DNA from: Paraburkholderia sp. BL23I1N1
GTDB taxonomy: Bacteria; Pseudomonadota; Gammaproteobacteria; Burkholderiales; Burkholderiaceae
Reading direction: 5' to 3'
Assembly (NCBI RefSeq): GCF_003610295.1
Contig: NZ_RAPV01000001.1
Span: 4,588,001-4,652,000 of the forward strand
DNA length: 64,000 nt
Part shown: positions 35,378-43,554 of the stretch, piece after piece
Position numbering within the stretch: the stretch's first letter is position 1
How the letters are laid out: every line of letters starts with the position of its first letter
The notes under the pieces: model-generated
What the model saw: only the letters and a program-made list of their open reading frames with translations
The model's database searches: none
Told to the model about the DNA's origin: nothing
Position numbers and translations under genes: made by a program

Positions 35378-36136
35378 CCGCCGGTTACCAACACGCATTG
35401 TTCAGATAAAAGCCGCTCTTTTCCTGTTGGCGATGGATTGCGGTTTTCTTTCGCTCGTCAGTAGAGCGGCGCACGGATAAAGATGGCACTCATTGAGACG
35501 CGGTGGTCGACGTGTGTATCGGTGTGTGCCTCGTGTCTGATTTGCCCTGTCTATGTGATTGCGCTCACAACCGTCATTGCAAATTCTCTTTTGTGTTCGG
35601 ACGAACACTGATGCGAAACGTTTGTTCGCGTCACGGTCTACTCCTTACATCGTAAATTGCCACCGGGTAGACGATTGGCTCGCTTGCGCTGTTCAATTCA
35701 TCTGACGAAGAGATTCGCGCATCCGATAAAAATAATAGTTGGGACTGCATATCTAAAAACAAAAATTCAAAACGCTTTTGCGCCACGGTAATTGACGATC
35801 TTTGACAGTCGCGTAACGCAATGAGTCGGAAACAGGTCATCACTTTCGCATTGCGTGGGCTAACGCACGGTCGCCAGGCAGCGCTCCGCATAACTTCAAC
35901 GTCCATCAGGCCCTGCTGTGCTCTTTTCAAGGCTTTGTTCGCGCACGGCGAGTTGTTTATCCCGAGTCACGTCAAATCGGACCGGGACTGTCCGCGGGAG
36001 AGATGTCGCGCGTCGCAAATTCTTCGTGCCGCACGCGGCAATGTCGACCGGGCTTTGAAGTTTCATTTTTAACAGCGAACAGGGATTCACTCGTTATCTG
36101 GATCTGTATTCCGGTATATATGTTTAGGAGAATGAA
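35378..36136. promoter_or_regulatory. AT-rich intergenic region with two close dyads upstream of the repeat-protein gene
   Basis: This 760-bp gap is notably AT-rich compared with the rest of the window and lacks a supported gene. It contains a perfect dyad GTGTTCG-GA-CGAACAC (35593-35608) and, directly after it, GCGAA-N7-TTCGC around AAACGTTT (35613-35629), both of operator-like size. The end of the region carries TTTAGGAGAATGAA, a good Shine-Dalgarno for the secreted repeat protein at 36137. Which gene the dyads regulate is unknown. Confidence 0.45.
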
Positions 36137-37501
36137 ATGAAAAAACAAATCGGGGACGTGCGGGCGTTGGGGACAAGCAGGGCGGTATTGGCGGTCGCTG
36201 TGAGTCTTTATGCGGCGATGGCGGGTGCTCAGTCGAGTCCGGCGACACCTGCGGCGCCATTGGCAAATTCGACGAAGTTGTGGGTTGCGCAAGGGTTGCC
36301 GATCGGTTGTTCGCTATCCGACGCGTTTGCCTGCAAGCAGGAAGAGGGTGGATCGCGGGGGGCTGGCGGAGTGGCAGCGGCCACGGGTCTGGGGTCGACG
36401 TCTGCTTCGGGCTCGCAGAGCAGCAACGGCAGTGGAACTTCGTCGACCGGCGCGGGCACCGGCAGTGGTGGATCGACGTCCGGCTCGGCGGGACTAGGTG
36501 CAGGGGGGGCTGGAAGCGGCGGTGAGGGGAAGAGCGGGGCGGGGAGTGGTGGGATGGGTAGTGGCGGAACGGGTAGTGGCGGATCGGGAAGTGGTGGGAC
36601 TGGAAGTGGCGGAACGGGAAGTGGTGGCACGGGCAGCGGCGGAACGGGCAGCGGTGGAACGGGCAGTGGCGGGACTGGAAGTGGTGGCACTGGCAGTGGT
36701 GGAACGGGCGGCAATGGTGACGATGGCCACGGCGATGGCGGTCATGGTGACGGTGGCCATGGCGATGGCGGCCATGGTGATGGTGGGCACGGCGATGGCG
36801 GTCATGGTGACGGCGGCCACGGTGATGGCGGCCACGGTGATGGCGGCCACGGCGATGGCGGTCATGGTGACGGCGGCCACGGTGATGGTGGCCATGGTGA
36901 CGGTGGCCACGGCGATGGCGGTCATGGTGATGGCGACCATGGTGACGGTGGCCACGGTGATGGTGGTCATGGTGACGGTGGCCACGGTGATGGTGGTCAT
37001 GGTGACGGTGGCCATGGCTATGGCGGCCACGGTGACGGTGGCCATGGCGATGGTGGTCATGGTGATGGCGGTCATGGTGACGGTGGCCACGGTGATGGCG
37101 GTCATGGTGATGGCGGTCATGGTGATGGTGGTCATGGTGATGGTGGCCACGGCGATGGTGGCCACGGCGATGGCGGTCATGGTGATGGTGGTCACGGCGA
37201 TGGCGGTCATGGTGATGGCGGCCATGGCGATGGCGGTCACGGAGCTGGCGGCCGTGGTGATGGTGGTCACGGCGATGGCGGTCACGGAGCTGGCGGCCAT
37301 GGTGACGGTGGTCACGGCGATGGCGGCCATGGCGACGGTGGCCATGGAGCTGGTGGCCGTGGCGACGGTGGCCACGGCAATAGCGGCCACGGTGACGGCG
37401 GCAAAGGCAGCAGCGGCCAAGGCCACGGCGGTGGTTTTGGCGGCGGCTTCGGCAGCAGCGGCGGGCAGGGAGGTGGTTACGGCGGCGGCCACGGCCACTG
37501 A
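36137..37501 (+). CDS. Secreted Gly/His/Asp-rich protein with about 45 HGDGG pentapeptide repeats
   Basis: A 454-residue protein with an N-terminal signal peptide (residues 1-31, cleavage AGA-QSS). A short unique region with two Cys (GCSLSDAFAC) is followed by a Ser/Gly/Thr linker of GSGGT units (about 135-190), then about 45 tandem HGDGG pentapeptides (variants HGYGG, HGAGG, RGDGG, HGNSG) and a Gly-rich tail ending GGGHGH. Regular His and Asp every five residues suggests metal or proton binding, or a disordered surface or biofilm matrix role (inference). The repeat codes equally regularly at DNA level. No named family recognised. Confidence 0.85.
   Translation: MKKQIGDVRALGTSRAVLAVAVSLYAAMAGAQSSPATPAAPLANSTKLWVAQGLPIGCSLSDAFACKQEEGGSRGAGGVAAATGLGSTSASGSQSSNGSGTSSTGAGTGSGGSTSGSAGLGAGGAGSGGEGKSGAGSGGMGSGGTGSGGSGSGGTGSGGTGSGGTGSGGTGSGGTGSGGTGSGGTGSGGTGGNGDDGHGDGGHGDGGHGDGGHGDGGHGDGGHGDGGHGDGGHGDGGHGDGGHGDGGHGDGGHGDGGHGDGGHGDGDHGDGGHGDGGHGDGGHGDGGHGDGGHGYGGHGDGGHGDGGHGDGGHGDGGHGDGGHGDGGHGDGGHGDGGHGDGGHGDGGHGDGGHGDGGHGDGGHGDGGHGAGGRGDGGHGDGGHGAGGHGDGGHGDGGHGDGGHGAGGRGDGGHGNSGHGDGGKGSSGQGHGGGFGGGFGSSGGQGGGYGGGHGH
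36526..37400 (+). repeat. 15-bp tandem repeat arrays encoding GSGGT then HGDGG units
   Basis: Two adjoining coding minisatellites: GGAAGTGGTGGCACG-like 15-mers (about 36526-36712) and about 45 copies of a GGTCATGGTGATGGC-like 15-mer (about 36718-37400). Copies differ mainly at third codon positions, so selection for the peptide is likely. The period of 15 keeps frame, allowing length change by slippage or recombination. Confidence 0.9.
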
Positions 37502-37674
37502 TTCAGCGGGTGCTCCTCAGCGCGCGGCAGCCGGAAAACGGCTTCCCGCGCTGATGTCCCTGCCGACATGAAGCGAGCGAGGGCAGCAGAACATCCGCTC
37601 TCTTTCACCCCCGCAAATTCCGCACAAAAGAAAATCGAAAAACTGAAAAACCAACGCGCGACAATCCAGAGCGC

Positions 37675-37730
37675 AAAAAATCCCATCGACAGATTCGCCT
37701 TGAACCGAAAGGCAATCCCGTCGATGGGAT
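37675..37730 (-). terminator. Long two-tier hairpin; on the minus strand it ends in a T-run
   Basis: Outer arms ATCCCATCGAC (37680-37690) and GTCGATGGGAT (37720-37730) are perfect; inner arms GCCTT and AAGGC pair within. The A-run at 37675-37680 makes it terminator-like only on the minus strand, yet no minus-strand gene reads into it. Confidence 0.45.
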
Positions 37731-37926
37731 GACTCAAAGCAACTACTCATCTCTCCCCACCCAAAACCCCCAACCGCTACGCACCCCCTCCCTGCGCCTT
37801 TTCAACCACCTGCCTTCTCAAACCCGACAAGCACCCGCTCAACGGAATCCGCGGAAACGCAAACGGCGTCTGCCTGCCACCATGCCATCCGTGATTAAAT
37901 GCCGGGGCCTCGCTCGCCGTGTAAAA

Positions 37927-37952
37927 CACCAAAGCCAAACACCAAAGCCAAA
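37927..37952 (+). repeat. Perfect 13-bp tandem duplication
   Basis: The unit CACCAAAGCCAAA occurs twice back to back. Because 13 is not a multiple of three, it argues against translation through this stretch and supports the downstream TTG start for the nitrilase-family gene. Confidence 0.85.
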
Positions 37953-37997
37953 CCCCGGCGGGCACACCGCAACAATCCATTCACAACAGAGTTCGCG

Positions 37998-38855
37998 TTG
38001 AATAACAAACAGGCCGCGCTACCACAAGCACCATTGCGAATCGCGGCAGCGCAAGCACAACCGGTGTCCGGCGACATCACGGCAAACGTTGCCAGAACAG
38101 TCGAACTGACCGGCGTTGCCGCCGACCGCGGCGCGAAACTGGTGGTTTTTCCAGAGAAATTCCTGAGCGGCTACGAGCCCGGCCTGATTGCCGGCGACCC
38201 CGCAAAATACGCCTTCGACGATCACGACGCGCGGCTCGATCCGATTCGGGAAGTTTGCCGCCAGCGCGAGATCGCCGTAGTCGTCGGTGCGGCAACACGC
38301 GACGCAGGCGGGCTTCATATTTCTTCGCTGGTATTCGGCCGTTCTGGCGAGCCAATCGAGCCGTATCACAAACAGCACCTCTACAGCAGCGAAATGGAGA
38401 TCTACCGGCCGGGCACGCAAGGCTGCATGCTGGAGATCGACGGATGGCGTCTCGCGCTCGGCGTGTGCTACGACTCGGGCTTTCCGGAGCATGCGCGCCG
38501 CGCCGCGATGAACGGCGCGCACGCCTATCTGGTGAGCGCGCTCTTCAGCCTGAAGACCGGCTTTCACCAATCGCGGATCTGGTTTCCAGCGCGAGCTTTC
38601 GACAACACTCTGTACGTGCTGCTGTCGAATCACGTCGGCACCACAGGCGGTTGGGAAACGTGCGGCGCGAGCGCGATCTGGGGTCCCTACGGCGACGTGA
38701 TCGAGGAAGCGAGCCGCGAACGGGAGGAAGTGATCACTGCGCTACTCGATCCGGCTGTCCTGGCCGACGTCCGTGCCCGCGAGACAGTACTCGCGGACTT
38801 CACGGCACACGGCGACGAGACGGCGGGGCAGTACGTGGTGCGCCGTCTGGACTAA
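37998..38855 (+). CDS. Carbon-nitrogen hydrolase (nitrilase superfamily)
   Basis: A 285-residue protein if started at the TTG at 37998 (LNNKQAALPQAPLRIAAAQAQPV). An upstream ATG at 37899 would add a basic, low-complexity segment spanning a 13-bp duplication and is less likely. The catalytic Glu-Lys-Cys triad is visible: VVFPEKFLSGYE, EPYHKQHLY and LGVCYDSGFPEHAR. Members hydrolyse amides, nitriles or N-carbamoyl compounds; the closest types here are omega-amidase or carbamoylputrescine-hydrolase-like, but the substrate is not clear. Confidence 0.88.
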   Translation: MNNKQAALPQAPLRIAAAQAQPVSGDITANVARTVELTGVAADRGAKLVVFPEKFLSGYEPGLIAGDPAKYAFDDHDARLDPIREVCRQREIAVVVGAATRDAGGLHISSLVFGRSGEPIEPYHKQHLYSSEMEIYRPGTQGCMLEIDGWRLALGVCYDSGFPEHARRAAMNGAHAYLVSALFSLKTGFHQSRIWFPARAFDNTLYVLLSNHVGTTGGWETCGASAIWGPYGDVIEEASREREEVITALLDPAVLADVRARETVLADFTAHGDETAGQYVVRRLD

Positions 38856-38973
38856 CAGAGCGCGCGGCCGCTTACTTCAACGCGGTCGCGCAACCGGCGC
38901 AACGCAAGATCGCCAGAAGCCGGCCGATGCGGCCGCTCAGCAAAGGCATCGAATAAGCCCATACGCGCAATCA

Positions 38974-39003
38974 TTCAAAGTAGAACATGTCATCCGCTAC
39001 AAT
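38974..39003 (+). promoter_or_regulatory. Possible sigma-70 promoter of the FKBP gene
   Basis: TTCAAA at 38974-38979 and TACAAT at 38998-39003 are separated by 18 bp, about 30 bp before the FKBP start. Confidence 0.35.
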
Positions 39004-39032
39004 GATGCGCACTACCCACCTGGAGACTCGCT

Positions 39033-39431
39033 TTGAAATCTATCGTTGCTTTGGTCGCCGCGGCTGTTCTTTCGTCCACGGCGATGGCCGCTTCCACCAT
39101 TGAAAAATTGCCTTCCGGCGTAGTCGTTGAACATCTTACGCAGGGCACGGGCGCGCAACCGGCTGCTGACGATGTCGTGAAGGTCAACTACCGCGGCACG
39201 CTCGCCAACGGCACTGAGTTCGATAGCTCGGCGAAGCACGGCGGCCCCGCGACCTTCCCGTTGAACCGTGTGATTCCGTGCTGGACGCAGGGTGTGCAGA
39301 AAATGAAAGTCGGCGGCAAAGCCAAGTTGACCTGCCCGGCGGCCACCGCCTATGGCGAGCGCGGCGTCGGACCGATTCCGCCGAATAGCGACCTGACGTT
39401 TGAAGTCGAGCTCGTCGGTATCGTGAAGTAA
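39033..39431 (+). CDS. Exported FKBP-type peptidyl-prolyl cis-trans isomerase
   Basis: A 132-residue protein beginning at TTG after TGGAGA. The signal peptide KSIVALVAAAVLSSTAMA is followed by a single FKBP domain with VVKVNYRGTLANGTEFDSS, PATFPLNRVIPCWTQGVQKMKVGGKAKLTCP, AYGERGVGPIPPNSDLTFEVELVGI. These are the core active-site residues of Mip/FkpA-type isomerases, without the dimerisation helices. It should assist folding of periplasmic proteins by proline isomerisation. It is monocistronic with its own terminator. Confidence 0.93.
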   Translation: MKSIVALVAAAVLSSTAMAASTIEKLPSGVVVEHLTQGTGAQPAADDVVKVNYRGTLANGTEFDSSAKHGGPATFPLNRVIPCWTQGVQKMKVGGKAKLTCPAATAYGERGVGPIPPNSDLTFEVELVGIVK

Positions 39432-39456
39432 TACGGCGCGAAGCGCACTGAAACTG

Positions 39457-39495
39457 AACCCCGCTCCGGAGATCGAAGCGGGGTTTTTCTTTTTC
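39457..39495 (+). terminator. Rho-independent terminator after the FKBP gene
   Basis: Arms AACCCCGCT (39457-39465) and AGCGGGGTT (39477-39485) with the nested CTCCGGAG, then TTTTTCTTTTT. Confidence 0.9.
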
Positions 39496-39589
39496 GGGGC
39501 AAGGCATTTCGCGCCCTGAATTCCATCTGCGATGGAACCTGAAGACTATTCGATCGCCGGGTTTTTCTAAAAGAAGGGAAGTTCTGGTC

Positions 39590-39820
39590 TTACTCGGACG
39601 GCGCGAATAGCATCGACACGTACACAATAGTGGAAACGACGATAATGCCGACGCCGACGAAGACTTTGGTGCGATTGAATTCAAGGCCGCCGTTGATGGC
39701 CACGCCAATACCCACTACAGAAGAAAGCGTGCCGATAGTAGCCAGCAAGACGTGAATCTTGCTGCGTATCAGACTACGCCTCTCCGGACTTGCGCCCGCT
39801 CTCCATTCACTGAGTTTCAT
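39590..39820 (-). CDS. Small two-helix membrane protein of unknown function
   Basis: A 76-residue protein (MKLSEWRAGASPERRSLIRS, then two hydrophobic helices at about 22-42 and 50-72). The start at 39820 is backed by GGAACC about 6 bases upstream and by the sudden change of composition before it; the 67-residue open extension is rejected. No family recognised. It converges with the FKBP gene. Confidence 0.6.
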   Translation of the reverse strand: MKLSEWRAGASPERRSLIRSKIHVLLATIGTLSSVVGIGVAINGGLEFNRTKVFVGVGIIVVSTIVYVSMLFAPSE

Positions 39821-40257
39821 TGCAGGTTCCTCTTTCGCTTGCGCGCAAGTGGCCCGAAGGTTCGAATGAGAGTCAATGCGACAAAGCATCTCCTTTCGCA
39901 TTGCAACTGGTTTCCCAATTACACGAAGCATATATGAGCCGCCAGACAGTGCAAACAACAAACCAGAAAATTCAGCGTCCGGTTTTCGTAGCGCTATTCG
40001 GTAGCACAACCCATATTGCATCGGCTACTGGGATCGATACGCCAGGTTCACTTCCAAAAAAGGGTCGGCGTAATCGGGTGTGGGTGCGTCTTTACGACCC
40101 ACTTCGCAAGGCGGTAAAGATCACATGATGGCCGTCGTTTTTTAAAGTATCGTTGCACTCGGTCGTTTACGTTCTACGCGTGCGCCGCGATGCAACAACC
40201 GTCTGGCGCATTCCGGAGTCTCTGGCATTCATTCGTTGCGCGTCGGGAGCGCCTGTC
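39821..40257. other. Intergenic region without a supported gene
   Basis: A plus-strand frame here (ending 40128) lacks a Shine-Dalgarno and family resemblance. A small stem GTGGGT/ACCCAC lies at 40080-40102. The downstream part should contain the promoter of the DUF6765-like gene. Confidence 0.45.
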
Positions 40258-41331
40258 ATGAACATAGACTTTCACTACGGCGTGGTCTATATCGTTGCCC
40301 GTGTCGGCGGGATGACGGCCGGCGAGGCACTCACGGTGGCGCATGCCTGCCAGTACATCGACGACGCGACCACGTCGGGAATACTGCGGTTTTCCGGTGG
40401 CGAGACTTTCGAGCGCTTCGCCACCGCTCACAAGCTATTCGACTATACCAACACGGAAAATGACCAGAACCGGCTGGTATGGGCGCCATTTCATTTTCTG
40501 CCCGCCGGTGTGGGGGAGACCCTCGAAGACATGGCCGTGTGCCGGGCGGACAGCGCCGTTGCTCGCGAGGTGGTCCGCCGGGCGATCCGGCAACGGGGCA
40601 CCGACACGGCGTTGCATCGTCTGGGTGTGACGCTTCACACGTACGTCGATACATGGGCTCACCAGGGCTTCGCCGGTATCGAAAGTCCGATGAATCGCGT
40701 TCATATGCTGGAGGCGGAAGATTGCACGCGGGAAGGCTGGCTTGCTTGCCTTACCCGCGCAACACGGCATCTGGTCGAGCATATCGAGGAAGACGTGCTG
40801 ACGCTTGCATTGCCCGTCGGTCACGGTGCCGCCTTGCACTATCCCGATCAACCGTGGGCGAAATGGAATTACGTCGACGGCAGAAATGTGCGCGTCGAAA
40901 GGCACAATCTGCCTGAGTTCATGCAGGCGGCCGAGATGACGTGCCGCGTGGTGCGCGCTTACGTTGCGGGACGGGAAGATTTTGAAAATCAGCCCGGTTT
41001 GCCGGAGGATGTAAAAGCCGCGCTCACAGCGCTTCTCGACACCAATCGGAACCCGGACGACAACAAGCGCCTGCAGAGCATTTGCGAAGCGGTGAAAACC
41101 GGCGCCATTCCGGGCCTGTCAGAGTCGATTCCGGACTATGTGCCCAAAGGGCTCGGCTCATGGAAATACAAAGCCACCGGTTTGCAGTCCGACGACGACA
41201 GCGGGGACCGGCCCCGCTGGAGCGAAGTCTTTGAGAAAAGCGATTACCGGCGCTTTCACGACGCGGTCAAGGAGCACCGTTTCGTGACGACGCAGGAGAT
41301 TCTGCCGGCGTGCGGACTGCGGATCGCGTGA
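40258..41331 (+). CDS. DUF6765-like protein of unknown function
   Basis: A 357-residue protein whose start MNIDFHYGVVYIVARVGGM and following HACQYIDDATTSG, FDYTNTENDQNRLVWAPFHFLPAG, HRLGVTLHTYVDTWAHQGFAG fit the DUF6765 family as I recall it. The spaced His, Asp and Glu residues (HACQYIDD, HTYVDTWAH, HLVEHIEED) resemble metal-ligand patterns of zinc-dependent phospholipase C-like helical proteins, so a hydrolase role is possible but unproven. No signal peptide is seen. The upstream 35-residue extension lacks support. Confidence 0.75.
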   Translation: MNIDFHYGVVYIVARVGGMTAGEALTVAHACQYIDDATTSGILRFSGGETFERFATAHKLFDYTNTENDQNRLVWAPFHFLPAGVGETLEDMAVCRADSAVAREVVRRAIRQRGTDTALHRLGVTLHTYVDTWAHQGFAGIESPMNRVHMLEAEDCTREGWLACLTRATRHLVEHIEEDVLTLALPVGHGAALHYPDQPWAKWNYVDGRNVRVERHNLPEFMQAAEMTCRVVRAYVAGREDFENQPGLPEDVKAALTALLDTNRNPDDNKRLQSICEAVKTGAIPGLSESIPDYVPKGLGSWKYKATGLQSDDDSGDRPRWSEVFEKSDYRRFHDAVKEHRFVTTQEILPACGLRIA

Positions 41332-41341
41332 ACAGTCGGGA

Positions 41342-41578
41342 CTATTCCACCCTTACTTGCTGACGTTGCGCGGCCCGTTCTTCCGCCTGTTTCTTCGCCA
41401 GATGTCTTCCCACGAGGCAGCCGCCCACCGCGCCGACTACCGCATGGTGTCCGGCATAGTGGCCGGCGACCCCGCCCACTACCGCGCCTTTCATGCAACC
41501 GGCCGCGTTCGCCGTGCCGACCGCTGCCGAAGTCAGCGCAACTGCCGCGAGGGCGGCCTTGATGAAGTTAGCTTTCAT
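41342..41578 (-). CDS. Small secreted glycine-zipper protein
   Basis: A 78-residue protein with a signal peptide (MKANFIKAALAAVALTSAAV, cleavage near ANA-AG). A Gly/Ala/Val zipper (GAVVGGVAGHYAGHHAVVGAVGGCLVG) and a charged tail with KKQAEERAAQRQQ follow. Such proteins insert in or associate with the outer membrane. It is convergent with the DUF6765-like gene and 53 bp downstream of another small exported protein gene, with which it may be cotranscribed. Confidence 0.75.
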   Translation of the reverse strand: MKANFIKAALAAVALTSAAVGTANAAGCMKGAVVGGVAGHYAGHHAVVGAVGGCLVGRHLAKKQAEERAAQRQQVRVE

Positions 41579-41631
41579 CTGAACGTACCCGGCTATTGAG
41601 TCTTTCGAAAGTGATGCGCTTGCGCGTCATT

Positions 41632-41940
41632 TCAATAGCCGCCCCAGCGGGCGCGTTCATGCCATTCGTGCTCGCGCCATTGCTCGCGGCGCCATTCGTG
41701 TTCACGCCATTCGCGGCGTTCGCGCCACTCACGCGCGCGCCAGTCGTCGTAGCCACCATAGGCCACCGCGACCGGAGCGGGACCGTAGACGACCGGCCTT
41801 GCAACATAAACGGGAGGAGGCGGCGCATAGACGCCGACCGGAATACCGATTCCGACGTCCACATTCACGTGTGCCGATGCCGCAGACGATGCCGCCAGAA
41901 TTGTCAGGCCAAGTACCGTGCCAAAGATCTTCCTGTTCAT
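41632..41940 (-). CDS. Small exported Pro/Val-rich protein with Trp-Arg-Glu repeat tail
   Basis: A 102-residue protein. The signal peptide (MNRKIFGTVLGLTILAASSA, cleavage near ASA-HV) leads to a Pro-Val-Tyr-rich segment (YAPPPPVYVARPVVYGP) and a C-terminal tail of repeated WREREW/WREHEW units ending RARWGGY. The start at 41940 follows AAGGAGAAGG. Proteins of this layout are common in Burkholderiaceae envelopes; function unknown. Confidence 0.8.
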   Translation of the reverse strand: MNRKIFGTVLGLTILAASSAASAHVNVDVGIGIPVGVYAPPPPVYVARPVVYGPAPVAVAYGGYDDWRAREWRERREWREHEWRREQWREHEWHERARWGGY

Positions 41941-42201
41941 TTTCCTTCTCCTTGCACATCCTGGTGCGATGCATCCGGTTGCCACCGGGTTGCCATTGCT
42001 TTGCTGCTGAATACGGTTCGGAGTGTAGAAGGACGGTCCAGACACAGGTGAAACAGCGCTGCGACATTGGTAACGCGGGGTTACCGGCAAAAAAAAGAAC
42101 GGCCGCCCTTTGAATCTCCGAATGCTTGCCTATAGTAGAAGCGGTTATTGCCGCATTGCACAGCGGCCGGCTTCTCTTGACGTGGGTGACGGGGAAAAGA
42201 A

Positions 42202-42540
42202 ATGACGCCATCGAATGCTGCGATCTATCAGTCTCAGGCTTGCACGCCCGATTCATTACGAACCCTTGCCGGCTATCTCGAACTCGCGCTCGACGAAGGC
42301 GAGAGCGTGGTTCTGATGCGGATCGGCATGCGGGTGCGCAGCGTTTATGTGGGCAATCCGTCCGGCACTCTGGAAGATTTGAAGGATCACGGCGTAGTGG
42401 CCGCCTTTGAGGCCGACGAGATGCTGGCATTGACGCAATTGGGACTCAACCGGATAACCGCCGACGATCAACAGTACCGGTTCATGCGCAGTGTGAGGTA
42501 TATCGCCGACCGCCAGGTTGTCGTCTTTACGCCGATTTAA
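42202..42540 (+). CDS. Hypothetical cytoplasmic protein
   Basis: A 112-residue protein without signal peptide or membrane helix, starting after GGGGAAAAGAA. It alternates amphipathic strands and helices (LRTLAGYLELALDEGESVVLM, VRSVYVGNPSGTLEDLKDHG). I recognise no family. It precedes the H-NS-type gene by 180 bp on the same strand. Confidence 0.6.
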   Translation: MTPSNAAIYQSQACTPDSLRTLAGYLELALDEGESVVLMRIGMRVRSVYVGNPSGTLEDLKDHGVVAAFEADEMLALTQLGLNRITADDQQYRFMRSVRYIADRQVVVFTPI

Positions 42541-42719
42541 GCAGCCGGGCGGCAATTGGAGAAGCGAAAGAATGCGGCTGCCGGATAGTGGACTCGAAAG
42601 GTTCGTACTCCACGGGATGCATTCCCGTGTCAGCCTGTTGCCTTTATAGCCGCATAGATCTGCCTTTCTGGCGCTATTCATGGCATAGTTCGATCGATTA
42701 CCACATAAGGAGCAATCAA

Positions 42720-43532
42720 ATGCCCACGTTAGAGCAAATCCAGGCAAAGCTTAAGAAGCTCCAGGCGCAAGCTGACGTCCTTATTGCCAGGAAAGCACAA
42801 GCCGCGGTCGACCAGATTCGCGAATTGATGATCAAGCATGGCCTGACTACCGCGGATATCGAAGCAAAGGCAAAGGCGAAACGCGCCGCGCACGCTTTGA
42901 ATGGACGTGCCGCGAGTGGCAAGTCAAAAGCTGCCGGCGCAGGCAAGTCGATTCCGAAGTACCGCGACAATAAAACCGGTGCGACATGGACCGGCCACGG
43001 GCGTGCACCGGCCTGGATCGCCGCCGTGAAAGACCGGACTCTATTTCTGATTGAAGGTGCTGGCGAATTGAAGTCCGCGTCAAAGGCATCGGTCACTCGC
43101 GCCAAAGCCGGGAAAAAAGGTCAGCCTAAGGGCGCACAGCCGCCCAAGTACCTCAATCCGGAAACCGGCGCTACGTGGAGCGGGCGCGGTCCGGCACCGG
43201 CATGGCTCGCATCGGTCAAAGACCGAAGCAGGTTTCTGATCGATAGCGCTGCGGCAACCAGCACTGTCGCTGCCAAAAAAGGAGTAACGGCAAAAAAGGC
43301 AGCCGCGTCAAGAACGGTTGCGAAGAAGGGCGCTGCGGCGACTAAAAAGGCCACGGCCAGGAAAAGCGTTGGCAGGCCTGCTGTGAAAAAGGCCGCTGCA
43401 AAGAAAACCGCGGTGAAGAAAACTGCAGCGGTAAAGAAAGCGCCGGGCCGCAAACTGGGCAGCAAACGCAAAGCCGGCACGACGAGCGCTGCCGCAGCGC
43501 CGCAATCCTCGACGGTGCACGCGGGCGCGTAA
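42720..43532 (+). CDS. H-NS-family nucleoid protein with two DNA-binding modules and a histone-H1-like tail
   Basis: A 270-residue protein, about twice the family length. Residues 1-60 are the N-terminal coiled-coil oligomerisation region (LEQIQAKLKKLQAQADVLIARKAQ). Two H-NS DNA-binding modules follow: 78-112 with TWTGHGRAPAW and 141-175 with TWSGRGPAPAW. Residues 180-260 are a Lys/Ala tail with AAKK, TAKK, VKKA units. The start at 42720 follows ATAAGGAGC. It should silence AT-rich DNA by bridging; doubled modules and basic tail would raise DNA affinity (inference). Confidence 0.9.
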   Translation: MPTLEQIQAKLKKLQAQADVLIARKAQAAVDQIRELMIKHGLTTADIEAKAKAKRAAHALNGRAASGKSKAAGAGKSIPKYRDNKTGATWTGHGRAPAWIAAVKDRTLFLIEGAGELKSASKASVTRAKAGKKGQPKGAQPPKYLNPETGATWSGRGPAPAWLASVKDRSRFLIDSAAATSTVAAKKGVTAKKAAASRTVAKKGAAATKKATARKSVGRPAVKKAAAKKTAVKKTAAVKKAPGRKLGSKRKAGTTSAAAAPQSSTVHAGA

Positions 43533-43554
43533 GCGCAACGGAGTCGTGAAGTAG

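Larger units (their letters stand above)
37502..37997. other. Intergenic region between the repeat protein and the nitrilase-family gene
   Basis: About 500 bp, A/C-rich on the plus strand, with no supported gene. It contains the long two-tier hairpin at 37680-37730 and the 13-bp tandem duplication at 37927-37952. Confidence 0.5.

Noticed and set aside
36718..37400. CRISPR-like regular array
   Set aside because: The repeats are contiguous 15-mers without spacers and encode a peptide; no cas genes nearby.
36494..37571. Long open frames on both strands across the repeat-protein gene
   Set aside because: They are produced by the 15-bp repeat, which stays open in several frames; only the plus-strand frame with signal peptide and Shine-Dalgarno is credible.
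39820..40128. Small plus-strand frame between two genes
   Set aside because: No ribosome-binding site, no recognisable protein features, starts exactly opposite another start codon.
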